Assembly: GCF_937906425.1 (NCBI RefSeq)
Contig: NZ_CALCYR010000277.1
Location: 1 to 11,274, forward strand
Reading direction: 5' to 3'
DNA length: 11,274 bases
Source of the DNA: an uncultured Methanobrevibacter sp.
GTDB taxonomy: Archaea; Methanobacteriota; Methanobacteria; Methanobacteriales; Methanobacteriaceae
Position numbers and translations under genes: made by a program. Shown piece after piece: positions 1-6,405 of the stretch. Every line of letters begins with the position of its first letter. The stretch's first letter is position 1. A model generated the notes under the pieces. It was given only the letters and a program-made list of their open reading frames with translations, ran no database searches and had not been told where the DNA came from.

Positions 1-1
1 A

Positions 2-115
2 AATACTTCTGTTATGTTAAATGAAGGAACTGAAGCTTTACCATATGAACCATATGGATATAAGTTTTATACAAATGCAGGTACAGGTGAATTTATTGCA
101 GGCCCTGAAGTATAA
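2..115 (+). CDS. C-terminal end of an unknown protein, cut by the window edge
   Basis: A frame open from base 2 encodes 37 residues and stops at TAA 113-115. The visible end contains ALPYEPYGYKFYTNAG and ends TGEFIAGPEV. I do not recognise the family. The end is followed at once by an intrinsic terminator, and the next gene is a prepilin, so this may be another pseudopilin or cell-surface protein of the same cluster; that is inference from position only. It belongs to the bacterial-looking left end of the window. Confidence 0.45.
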   Translation, partial: NTSVMLNEGTEALPYEPYGYKFYTNAGTGEFIAGPEV

Positions 116-143
116 AAGTACTTGAAATATAGTACTTTTTTTT
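114..143 (+). terminator. Bacterial-type intrinsic terminator
   Basis: The arms AAAAGTACT (114-122) and AGTACTTTT (131-139) pair perfectly around an 8-base loop, and the right arm runs into eight T (136-143). It overlaps the stop codon of the upstream fragment. A stem followed by a U-tract is the classical rho-independent signal of bacteria and supports a bacterial origin for this end. Confidence 0.8.
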
Positions 144-150
144 GTATAAT
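122..150 (+). promoter_or_regulatory. Sigma-70-like promoter of the prepilin gene
   Basis: TTGAAA at 122-127 and TATAAT at 145-150 are separated by exactly 17 bp, the optimal spacing for a bacterial housekeeping sigma factor. A start near 157 would give a leader of about 20 bases carrying AGGAG at 163-167, nine bases before ATG 177. The -35 box lies inside the hairpin of the preceding terminator, so terminator and promoter are interleaved. This is not an archaeal TATA/BRE promoter. Confidence 0.7.
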
Positions 151-176
151 GAAATATAAAATAGGAGAGTATCTTT

Positions 177-717
177 ATGAGAGATAAAAAGTTAGCAAAT
201 AGCAAAAGCGGGGGGGTATTTAAATAATACCCAAGCATTTACTCTTATAGAATTATTAGCTATTATTGTAATACTAGCAGTGATTGCGGTAATAACAGTA
301 TCAATAATATTAAATATAATAGATAATGCAGAAAAGGGTTCTGCTCAAGATTCCGCACTTGGATATAAAGATGCATTACAAAAATATTATGCTACTAAGT
401 CAATTCAAAATCCAGAGCAAGAATTACCAAGCGGATATATGGAAATATCAGAATTACCAAGTGATTTTACTGTAAGTGGTGAGAATCCTAGTGATGGATG
501 GGTAAAATTAAAAAATGGTATAGTAGAAGAATACTCATTAAAATATAAAATTGACATATATATTAAAGGAAGAATTATAAATTTAGTTGGATATTATGAT
601 ACTGGCTCATTAATAAAAGATCCTTATCAAAAAAGACCAATAATAATAAAACTATTAATACTCAAAATAAAAATTCTATATGTAAAACTTCTGATGATAA
701 TATACATAATACTTTAG
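177..717 (+). pseudogene. Type IV prepilin / pseudopilin-like protein, frameshifted at a G7 run
   Basis: The start ATG 177 follows AGGAG, and the frame opens MRDKKLANSKSGG but stops at 225-227. The +1 frame then carries AFTLIELLAIIVILAVIAV, the class III prepilin signature (basic leader, cleavage before F, E at +5, hydrophobic helix), from 235 onward. Removing one G from the run at 210-216 joins the two into one prepilin of about 180 codons. Family members are cleaved by a PilD/ComC-type peptidase and form pili or competence pseudopili. The later part (LPSDFTVSGENPSDGWVKL) resembles the C-terminal domain of Gram-positive pseudopilins. After about residue GYYDTG (near 605) the frame degrades into hydrophobic noise while another frame becomes the coding one, so the true 3' end is uncertain. 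The shift could be a sequencing error, a real mutation or phase variation. Confidence 0.65.
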
Positions 718-1280
718 ATTATGAAAAAAAATATTTTAAATGTAATTTACATAAAGAATCATATAATATGTATTGTGAACAATGTAAAAAGAATATTTGT
801 ATAATTTGTGAAAAAGAGCATATTAATCATAAAAAAATATCTCTTGGGGAAATTTTACTTGATAAAAATAAATTAGAAGAAAACAAAAATAAATTGAGAA
901 AAATATTAGATGAATTTGAAAATGATATTAAGATTATAATTGATAAATTAAATAATGTTCTAAAAAATATGGAAAAATATTATAATATATTTGATGATTT
1001 AATGGGTGGATATGAAATAAAGAAAATAAATTTTCATTTATTAAAAAATTTAAATGATATTAATGAATATAATAATTTTATTATAAAAGATTTAAATCAA
1101 ATTATATATGAAAAAGATATAAATTTAAAATTCAAGAGTATGATGAATATTTGGAGTAAAATAAATTTTAAAGAAATAAAAGAAATTAATAAAATAGAAG
1201 ATTCAGATTCATTAAAAAAAAATGAAAATAAAATTAAAATAAAAAAAGAAATAAAAATTAAAATTAAACCAAAAAGCTAA
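600..1280 (+). CDS. B-box zinc-finger-like, coiled-coil protein without a visible start (partial or fused)
   Basis: The frame is open from 600, after TGA 597-599, to TAA 1278-1280. The first ATG (768) lies inside the zinc finger, so it is not a convincing start. Ligands read C(741)-x2-H(750)-x7-C(774)-x2-C(783)-x4-C(798)-x2-C(807)-x3-H(819)-x2-H(828), a perfect B-box pattern. A long charged helical region rich in Lys, Asn, Glu and Ile follows (LDEFENDIKIIIDKLNNVL), as in TRIM-like B-box/coiled-coil proteins, which are typical of eukaryotes. The final 20 residues or so are lysine/isoleucine low complexity and may be accidental translation of methanogen spacer. The frame overlaps the end of the prepilin frame and ends 2 bp before the convergent ilvN stop. 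GC is lower than in the methanogen genes. Function and host are unknown. Confidence 0.5.
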   Translation, partial: YWLINKRSLSKKTNNNKTINTQNKNSICKTSDDNIHNTLDYEKKYFKCNLHKESYNMYCEQCKKNICIICEKEHINHKKISLGEILLDKNKLEENKNKLRKILDEFENDIKIIIDKLNNVLKNMEKYYNIFDDLMGGYEIKKINFHLLKNLNDINEYNNFIIKDLNQIIYEKDINLKFKSMMNIWSKINFKEIKEINKIEDSDSLKKNENKIKIKKEIKIKIKPKS

Positions 1281-1282
1281 AA

Positions 1283-1768
1283 TTAATGATTGCCTCTAGC
1301 AACTGCAGTAGGGCCTGTACGTGCAATCTTCTTAATTCCAAACGGTTTAAGCAATCTTAAAAAAGAATCAATCTTGTCTGGATGACCAGTAATTTCAATA
1401 GTAATATTGGATTCACAGACGTCAATGATTTTAGCCCTGAAAATGTCAGCGTACTGCACAATCTCAGATCTTGCACCTTCATTGCTGGTCTTTACCTGAA
1501 CCAAACATAACTCTCTTTTCAAAACGTATTCCGGATCAAGGTCCTTGATTTTTACAACATCAACAAGTTTATGCAATTGTTTGATAACCTGTTCCAATAT
1601 CTTTTCATCACCTTGGACAATAAAAACCATTCTGGAGAGGTTTTCAACTTCAGAGGAACCTACAGTGATGCTGTCAATGTTAAAGCCCCTTCTTGTAAAT
1701 AAACTTGCCACCTTTTGAAGTACACCAGGCTTATCTTCAACCAATGTGCTGATAACATGAGATGCCAT
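1283..1768 (-). CDS. ilvN: Acetohydroxyacid synthase small (regulatory) subunit
   Basis: This 161-residue protein is the regulatory partner of IlvB in acetohydroxyacid synthase, the first common step of valine, leucine and isoleucine synthesis in the cytoplasm. The N-terminal ACT domain (about residues 4-78) starts HVISTLVEDKPGVLQKVASL, with the GVL turn that in this family binds valine for feedback inhibition; a C-terminal activation domain follows (about 80-160). Length matches E. coli IlvH (about 163). I chose the ATG whose complement is 1766-1768: it has GGAGGT at 1776-1781 seven bases upstream and gives the family N-terminus. A longer frame reaching 1882 merely reads into ilvB. It starts 1 bp after the ilvB stop, so the pair is translationally coupled. 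Its stop lies 2 bp from a convergent, foreign-looking frame. Confidence 0.95.
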   Translation of the reverse strand: MASHVISTLVEDKPGVLQKVASLFTRRGFNIDSITVGSSEVENLSRMVFIVQGDEKILEQVIKQLHKLVDVVKIKDLDPEYVLKRELCLVQVKTSNEGARSEIVQYADIFRAKIIDVCESNITIEITGHPDKIDSFLRLLKPFGIKKIARTGPTAVARGNH

Positions 1769-1769
1769 T

Positions 1770-3476
1770 TTATTTACCTCCTTCGCTATGAGCATCAGCC
1801 TCATACTTATACTCACCAAGAAGCTGGTCGATTGAACCTCCAGGCGGGAACATAGGAATAAACTCATTCTTTTCAACCTCAATGTCTAAAAGAATGGATT
1901 CATTGTCCTTTAAGGCCTTGCTTAATATTTCTTGAGTGTCATTAAGTTCAGTTACTCTTTCTGCATTGATTCCATAACTTTCAGCTAATTTAACAAAGTC
2001 TGGAGTGTTACCCAAATCGGTTTGTGAGAACCTTTTGTCATACATATGGTTCTGCCATTGGTAAACCATACCTAATTTTCTGTTGTTTAAAATAGCTATA
2101 ACAACTGGAATGTCATATTCCTTGATAGTGGCCAATTCCTGGGAAACCATTAAAAATCCGCCGTCACCAACAATTGCAAGTACGGCATCATCAGGACATG
2201 CAACCTTTGCACCGATAGCTGCAGGGAAACCGAATCCCATGGTTCCAAGACCGCCGGAGGAAATGAACTTGCGAGGTTTTCCAATATCCAGGAAATGAGC
2301 TGCCCACATTTGGTGAAGACCTACATCAGTAGTGACTATTGTTTCCTCATCAATTGAATTTGCAATTTCCTTAATAACCTGTTGAGGCTTTAAAGGAATG
2401 TCAGAATAACTTACCCTTGGAATAGCTGATTTCTTAAATTCGCGAATGCTTTCAATCCAAGGACTTGAAGGACTTAATTTATAGCCTTTCAAGCATTTGA
2501 TAAGTTTTGTAATTACGATTTTAGCATCTCCTACAATAGGCAAGTCAACCTCAACGTTCTTGCCTATTTCAGCAGGGTCTATGTCAATGTGAATGACCTT
2601 GGCTTCAGGAACGAACTTTTCGATTTGACCGGTAGTCCTATCAGAGAATCTGCATCCTATTGCAAGAAGACAGTCTGTCTTGTTGATTGATTGGTTTGCA
2701 ACTTGCCTTCCATGCATGCCAAGCATTCCCATAGCAATCTCATCGCTTTCATCAATTACGCCCTTTGCCATTAAAGTTGTTGCAACAGGAGCATTGATTA
2801 AATCTGCCAATTCCTTAAGTTCAGCTGAAGCGCCGGATAAAATTGTACCTCCTCCTGCAAGGATAATAGGCCTTTCTGCATTCAAAAGCATTTTGGCAGC
2901 CTTTTCAATCTGCTTGTCATTACCCTTAATGTTAGGCTTATAACCTGGAGTAGGGATTTCACCCAATACATATTCATCCAGTTCCTGTTCCTGAACCTCT
3001 TTAGGAACATCAATTAAAACAGGACCATTTCTACCTGTTGAAGCCAATTTAAAACTTGTATTGATAATGCTAGGAATGTCATTTGCATCCTTTGGCTGAT
3101 AGGAATGTTTAGTAATAGGCATTGTAATACCTATGATGTCCACTTCCTGAAATGCATCATTACCGATTAAGCTGCTTACAACCTGTCCGGTAATTGCAAT
3201 TATTGGAGAAGAGTCCATATATGCATTTGCAATACCTGTAACAAGATTGGTTGCACCAGGACCGGAAGTAGCTAAACAGACCCCTACCTTACCGGAAGCC
3301 CTTGCATAACCTTCTGCAGCATGAGCTGCACACTGTTCATGTCTAACAAGTATATGATTTAAATCAGAGTCATATAACATATCATAAAATGGAATAACAG
3401 TTCCGCCAGGATAACCGAAAATGGTATCAACACCATTATCCATTAAAGCTTTTATTATAGCGTCTCCGCCTCTCAT
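1770..3476 (-). CDS. ilvB: Acetohydroxyacid synthase large (catalytic) subunit
   Basis: This 568-residue ThDP-dependent enzyme condenses two pyruvates to acetolactate, or pyruvate with 2-ketobutyrate to acetohydroxybutyrate. Visible motifs are FGYPGG (20-25), the catalytic glutamate E47 in RHEQCAAHAAEGYAR, the SGPGATN loop, a central FAD/DHAP-type domain (about 190-330), and the ThDP/Mg site that begins GDGGF at 437 and ends at NN 464-465. Length is normal and no key residue is missing. The ATG (complement of 3474-3476) has AGGTGT (complement of 3481-3486) four bases upstream. It leads the ilvBN operon. The spacer upstream carries three 25-bp repeats that may be operator sites (see 3535-3646). 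GXG-type ThDP decarboxylases are alternatives, but the adjacent ilvN settles the identity. Confidence 0.97.
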   Translation of the reverse strand: MRGGDAIIKALMDNGVDTIFGYPGGTVIPFYDMLYDSDLNHILVRHEQCAAHAAEGYARASGKVGVCLATSGPGATNLVTGIANAYMDSSPIIAITGQVVSSLIGNDAFQEVDIIGITMPITKHSYQPKDANDIPSIINTSFKLASTGRNGPVLIDVPKEVQEQELDEYVLGEIPTPGYKPNIKGNDKQIEKAAKMLLNAERPIILAGGGTILSGASAELKELADLINAPVATTLMAKGVIDESDEIAMGMLGMHGRQVANQSINKTDCLLAIGCRFSDRTTGQIEKFVPEAKVIHIDIDPAEIGKNVEVDLPIVGDAKIVITKLIKCLKGYKLSPSSPWIESIREFKKSAIPRVSYSDIPLKPQQVIKEIANSIDEETIVTTDVGLHQMWAAHFLDIGKPRKFISSGGLGTMGFGFPAAIGAKVACPDDAVLAIVGDGGFLMVSQELATIKEYDIPVVIAILNNRKLGMVYQWQNHMYDKRFSQTDLGNTPDFVKLAESYGINAERVTELNDTQEILSKALKDNESILLDIEVEKNEFIPMFPPGGSIDQLLGEYKYEADAHSEGGK

Positions 3477-3514
3477 TAAAACACCTTTTTAGTTTTTTAT
3501 ACTTATAGTTGAAA

Positions 3515-3528
3515 AATTATTAAATAAA
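3515..3528 (-). promoter_or_regulatory. Possible TATA box of ilvBN
   Basis: On the minus strand this reads TTTATTTAATAATT, a plausible archaeal TATA region. A start about 25 bases downstream, near 3493, would leave a leader of about 16 bases that includes the AGGTGT ribosome site. AT-rich context makes chance matches common. Confidence 0.3.
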
Positions 3529-3534
3529 AATCAT

Positions 3535-3646
3535 ATTCAATTTCCAAATTAGAAAAATTGAATTTAAATACAAATGGAATTTCTAAATTAGAATAATTGA
3601 ATTTTTAAAAATTAATTTAAATTTTTAAATTAAAATAATTGAATTT
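3535..3646. promoter_or_regulatory. Three 25-bp direct repeats upstream of ilvBN, candidate operator array
   Basis: Copies lie at 3541-3565, 3580-3604 and 3622-3646. Each ends AATTGAATTT and has AAATTA in the middle; neighbouring copies differ at 2 of 25 positions. Starts are 39 and 42 bp apart, close to four helical turns. The first copy also forms a dyad, ATTCAATTT (3535-3543) with AAATTGAAT (3555-3563). Position 60-170 bp upstream of ilvB suggests binding of a regulator such as an Lrp/AsnC-type protein; this is inference. Confidence 0.4.
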
Positions 3647-3845
3647 AAATTAAAACAAATCTAAAGTATGAATTTTAGAATTTATTTACAAAAATTGTAA
3701 AAAACATATTCAAATTCAAGAATTCAATTAGATTAAAATTTCTAATATAATAATATATATCCTAAGATAAATATAAACATTAAAATATATTAAAAATTCT
3801 AAACTTAATATATAATCAAAAACATAATAAATATAATGATATTTT

Positions 3846-3947
3846 TATGGATTTTTTAAAAGTCACATCAAATGAAAATTTTAAAATTCATGGAAAATTA
3901 TGGATTTTTAAAACTCACGAATGAAATTTTTAAAATTCATGGAAAAT
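3846..3947 (+). repeat. Two-copy tandem repeat (53 and 49 bp) upstream of purD
   Basis: Copy 1 (3846-3898) and copy 2 (3899-3947) both begin TATGGATTTTT, share a middle of the form TCAC..AATGAAA and end TTAAAATTCATGGAAAAT. The second copy lacks a few bases. The array ends about 45 bp before the purD start, just upstream of the TTATAAAT box at 3953-3960, so it sits where an upstream control region would lie. Confidence 0.7.
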
Positions 3948-3952
3948 TAATC

Positions 3953-3960
3953 TTATAAAT
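3953..3960 (+). promoter_or_regulatory. Possible TATA box of purD
   Basis: TTATAAAT matches archaeal TATA elements well. Usual spacing would place the transcript start near 3981-3984, which leaves a very short leader and cuts into the GGAG site at 3980-3983. Either the leader is nearly absent or another upstream box is used. Confidence 0.35.
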
Positions 3961-3991
3961 TACTTAAAAAGCTTTGTTTGGAGAAAAAAAG

Positions 3992-5305
3992 ATGAAAGTT
4001 TTAGTTGTTGGAACCGGTGCAAGAGAACATGCTATCTGTGATGCATTAAAAGACGATGTTGAATTATACGCTTATATGAGCAAGAACAATCCAGGAATTG
4101 CTAAAATATCCACTTATCAAAAGGGAGATGAAGGTGAAGTGGATAAGGTGGCAGAATACGCTAAAGCAAATGAAATCGATTTAGCGGTTATCGGCCCTGA
4201 AGCCCCTCTTGGAAAAGGAATTGTAAATGCACTTGAAGATGCAGGAATCCCTTGTGTTGGACCTGCACAGGAGTCTGCAAGAATTGAAACTGACAAATCA
4301 TTTATGAGAAAGCTCTTTGAAGATTATGAAATCAAAGGTTCCCTTACCTACAAGGTATTCGATAATTACGATGACATTTCCAAATTCCTTGACGAATATG
4401 AAAAGGATGTAGTTGTAAAACCTGTAGGATTGACTGGAGGTAAGGGAGTAAAGATTGTAGGAGATCACCTTAAGGACAACCAGGATGCAAAATTATATGC
4501 AAAGGAAGTTATGGACAATGCTATGGGCGGATTTGCACAAGTAATCATTGAGGAAAAGGTTGTAGGTGAAGAATTTACAATTCAAGCATTCTGTGATGGT
4601 GAAAACCTTGCAGCAATGCCTGCAGCACAGGACCATCCACATGCATTTGAAAATGACCAAGGTTTAATTACTGGTGGAATGGGTTCATACTCTGACAAGA
4701 ATGGATTATTGCCATTCTTAAGCCAAGAGGATTATGATGAAGCTGTTGAAATCATGAAGGAAACCTTAAAGGCAATAGCTAAAGAAACAACTCCATACAA
4801 AGGAATTCTCTATGGTCAATTCATGTTATCCAAGGACGGACCTAAACTCATTGAATACAATGCAAGATTCGGTGATCCGGAAGCAATGAATGTTCTTCCA
4901 TTACTTGACACTCCAATGGCAGATGTTTGTCAGGCAATTATTGATGGAAAACTTGATGAAGTAAAATTCAAGGATCTTGCTTCAGTATGCAAATACATTG
5001 TACCTGACGGATATCCAGACACTCCACATGCAGGAGAACTTATTGAAGTGGATGAGGAAGCAATTGAAGCGCTTGGAGCTAAAGTCTTCTATGCCGCTGT
5101 AAGTCAGGAAGAGGATGGAATCCAACTTTCAGGATCTCGAGCTTTAGGAATTGTAGCTCAAGGAGAAACAATTGCAGAAGCTGAAAAAATAGCTGAAGAA
5201 GCATGTGGACTTGTTAAAGGAAATGTTTACCACAGAAGAGACGTTGGTACAGAAGAATTAATCCAAAAACGTATTGACCACATGGAAGCAATTAGAAATG
5301 AATAA
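3992..5305 (+). CDS. purD: Phosphoribosylamine--glycine ligase (GAR synthetase)
   Basis: This 437-residue ATP-grasp ligase joins phosphoribosylamine and glycine using ATP, the second step of purine synthesis. The N-terminal domain opens MKVLVVGTGAREHAI; IGPEAPLGKGI (68-78) and the PCVGP segment lie next. The ATP-grasp core has VVKPVGLTGGKGVKI (141-155), HAFENDQGLITGGMGSYS and the family signature YNARFGDPE (RFGDPE at 292-297); a C-terminal domain follows from about 330. Length is normal (about 420-440). I chose ATG 3992 because GGAG at 3980-3983 lies eight bases upstream and it gives the family N-terminus; an in-frame TTG at 3974 would add six residues with no ribosome site. It appears monocistronic: a terminator follows at 5316. 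Confidence 0.97.
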   Translation: MKVLVVGTGAREHAICDALKDDVELYAYMSKNNPGIAKISTYQKGDEGEVDKVAEYAKANEIDLAVIGPEAPLGKGIVNALEDAGIPCVGPAQESARIETDKSFMRKLFEDYEIKGSLTYKVFDNYDDISKFLDEYEKDVVVKPVGLTGGKGVKIVGDHLKDNQDAKLYAKEVMDNAMGGFAQVIIEEKVVGEEFTIQAFCDGENLAAMPAAQDHPHAFENDQGLITGGMGSYSDKNGLLPFLSQEDYDEAVEIMKETLKAIAKETTPYKGILYGQFMLSKDGPKLIEYNARFGDPEAMNVLPLLDTPMADVCQAIIDGKLDEVKFKDLASVCKYIVPDGYPDTPHAGELIEVDEEAIEALGAKVFYAAVSQEEDGIQLSGSRALGIVAQGETIAEAEKIAEEACGLVKGNVYHRRDVGTEELIQKRIDHMEAIRNE

Positions 5306-5315
5306 ATAAAATTTG

Positions 5316-5355
5316 AGTTTAATAATTACTATTAAACTTAATTTTTAATTTTTTT
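5316..5355 (+). terminator. Terminator after purD
   Basis: AGTTTAATA (5316-5324) and TATTAAACT (5330-5338) form a perfect 9-bp stem around ATTAC, followed by T5 (5342-5346) and T7 (5349-5355). Oligo-T alone can end archaeal transcription; the AT-rich stem may assist. It starts 11 bp after the purD stop. Confidence 0.6.
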
Positions 5356-5424
5356 AATTCGAAACCTAAAGAAATAATAATAATTTAATCTTTATTAACA
5401 AAAAACTTACTTTTCGGTGATTTA

Positions 5425-6393
5425 ATGTCTAAAAATAAAAAGTCTAAAAATGCTACAATTAAAAAAGCTAAAAAACTAGAAAGACAAGGCAAATATAAAA
5501 AGGCCTTAAGTGTATGTGACAGGTTTTTAGACGAAAAAATCGAGGAAAGTGTTATACAACTTAAAATTGACATCATAGTAGAATCCTACAACAATGATGA
5601 ATTTATAGGAAAATTGAATAAATATAAGGTTAAATTAACTGATTTTTTAACAAAGGAAGATGGAGAAGAGTTTTTAAGAATCTATACTACCTTCGACACT
5701 TTTTTTGAAATGGCTAAGGAAAGCTTAGGGGACGACAATACACGCAGAGCATTTTTAGGTGCAGGATTATTACTTGACAACTTAGAAACCATACTTGTTC
5801 TAAATGAAATGAGCAAGGAAAATAATAAAAGGAATCTTGAAAAAACCGAGACTCCAATTGAAATAGAAACTTTTGTTAATGAAGTTAAAAAAACAGCTTA
5901 TCAATTTTTAGAAATCATTATTGAAAATCCTAAAGAGAGCATTGCTGAAGCCGAATTCGATCTTGAGGTAAGTATTGAAAAGATTAAAAAATTGATTGAG
6001 CCTGAAAATCCAGAAGAAGAATCAAATATTGAAGAGGAAAGTTCTGAAGAAGCACCAAATATTGTAGAAGAAAGCTCTGAAGAAGAACAAAATATTGAGG
6101 AGGAAAGCTCTGAAGAAACCCAAGAAGAATCCAATATAGAAGTTCAAGAAGAAGATTCCAATCCAGAAAATGAAAACCTCCTTAAAGTTGAAGATGATAC
6201 TGAACTTAAAACAGAGTCCTCACTTGAACATGAAATAAAATGCCTAAAGAAAATGGTAGATTACCACAATGAAAAGAATGACTTTAAAAAGGCATTAGAG
6301 TATCAAAGAAGACTAGTCAAACTTGCAAAAGAAGAAAAAATCTTAACTGATACCGAATCAGATTCAAAACAAAAGTCAATATTTGACTTTTAA
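5425..6393 (+). CDS. TPR-like protein with acidic repeat and C-terminal PIP-box-like tail
   Basis: This 322-residue protein is not one I can assign. The N-terminus is strongly basic (MSKNKKSKNATIKKAKKLER), followed by a TPR-like helix pair (QGKYKKALSVCDRFL, about 21-35). Residues about 40-195 look helical. A very acidic linker (about 192-245) is built of 11-residue units NIEEESSEEAP-like. Near the end a second TPR-like pair, DYHNEKNDFKKALEYQRRLVKLA (about 279-301), precedes a C-terminus KQKSIFDF. That tail resembles the PCNA-interacting Q-x-x-[ILM]-x-x-F motif, with the last aromatic missing. No signal peptide or membrane segment is present, so it is probably cytoplasmic. Start ATG 5425 has GGTGA at 5416-5420. 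It stands alone between purD and argF. A scaffold or replication-linked role is only a guess. Confidence 0.85.
   Translation: MSKNKKSKNATIKKAKKLERQGKYKKALSVCDRFLDEKIEESVIQLKIDIIVESYNNDEFIGKLNKYKVKLTDFLTKEDGEEFLRIYTTFDTFFEMAKESLGDDNTRRAFLGAGLLLDNLETILVLNEMSKENNKRNLEKTETPIEIETFVNEVKKTAYQFLEIIIENPKESIAEAEFDLEVSIEKIKKLIEPENPEEESNIEEESSEEAPNIVEESSEEEQNIEEESSEETQEESNIEVQEEDSNPENENLLKVEDDTELKTESSLEHEIKCLKKMVDYHNEKNDFKKALEYQRRLVKLAKEEKILTDTESDSKQKSIFDF
6025..6123 (+). repeat. 33-bp in-frame tandem repeat, three copies, inside the TPR-like gene
   Basis: Units at 6025-6057, 6058-6090 and 6091-6123 each start AATATTG and contain GAAAG(T/C)TCTGAAGAA. They encode NIEEESSEEAP, NIVEESSEEEQ and NIEEESSEETQ. 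A degenerate fourth start (SNIEVQEE) follows. The unit length keeps the frame, so copy number could change linker length without breaking the protein. Confidence 0.85.
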
Positions 6394-6405
6394 TTCCACC
6401 ACAAT

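Larger units (their letters stand above)
3477..3991. other. Divergent spacer between ilvB and purD
   Basis: About 515 bp, strongly AT-rich, with no coding frame I can support. The ilvB-proximal third holds three 25-bp repeats, the middle (about 3650-3840) is AT-rich with a cluster of three ATTCAA motifs at 3708-3713, 3714-3719 and 3722-3727, and the purD-proximal part holds a two-copy repeat of about 50 bp. Both genes diverge from it, so it must contain both promoters. Confidence 0.6.

Noticed and set aside
38..238. Minus-strand frame of 66 residues over the bacterial promoter region
   Set aside because: It overlaps a clear terminator, promoter and the prepilin leader on the other strand, and has no family-like motifs.
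1769..1882. Extended N-terminus for ilvN
   Set aside because: The extension reads ilvB codons in another frame; the ATG at 1768 has GGAGGT and gives the ACT-domain start.
3600..3960. Replication origin with AT-rich repeats
   Set aside because: No origin-recognition-box pattern or cdc6/orc1 gene is seen; AT-richness is usual for spacers here.
3974..3991. TTG start adding six residues to PurD
   Set aside because: ATG 3992 has GGAG at good spacing and fits the family N-terminus.
5901..6134. Serine-rich minus-strand frame
   Set aside because: It is the complement of the acidic 33-bp repeat in the TPR-like gene.
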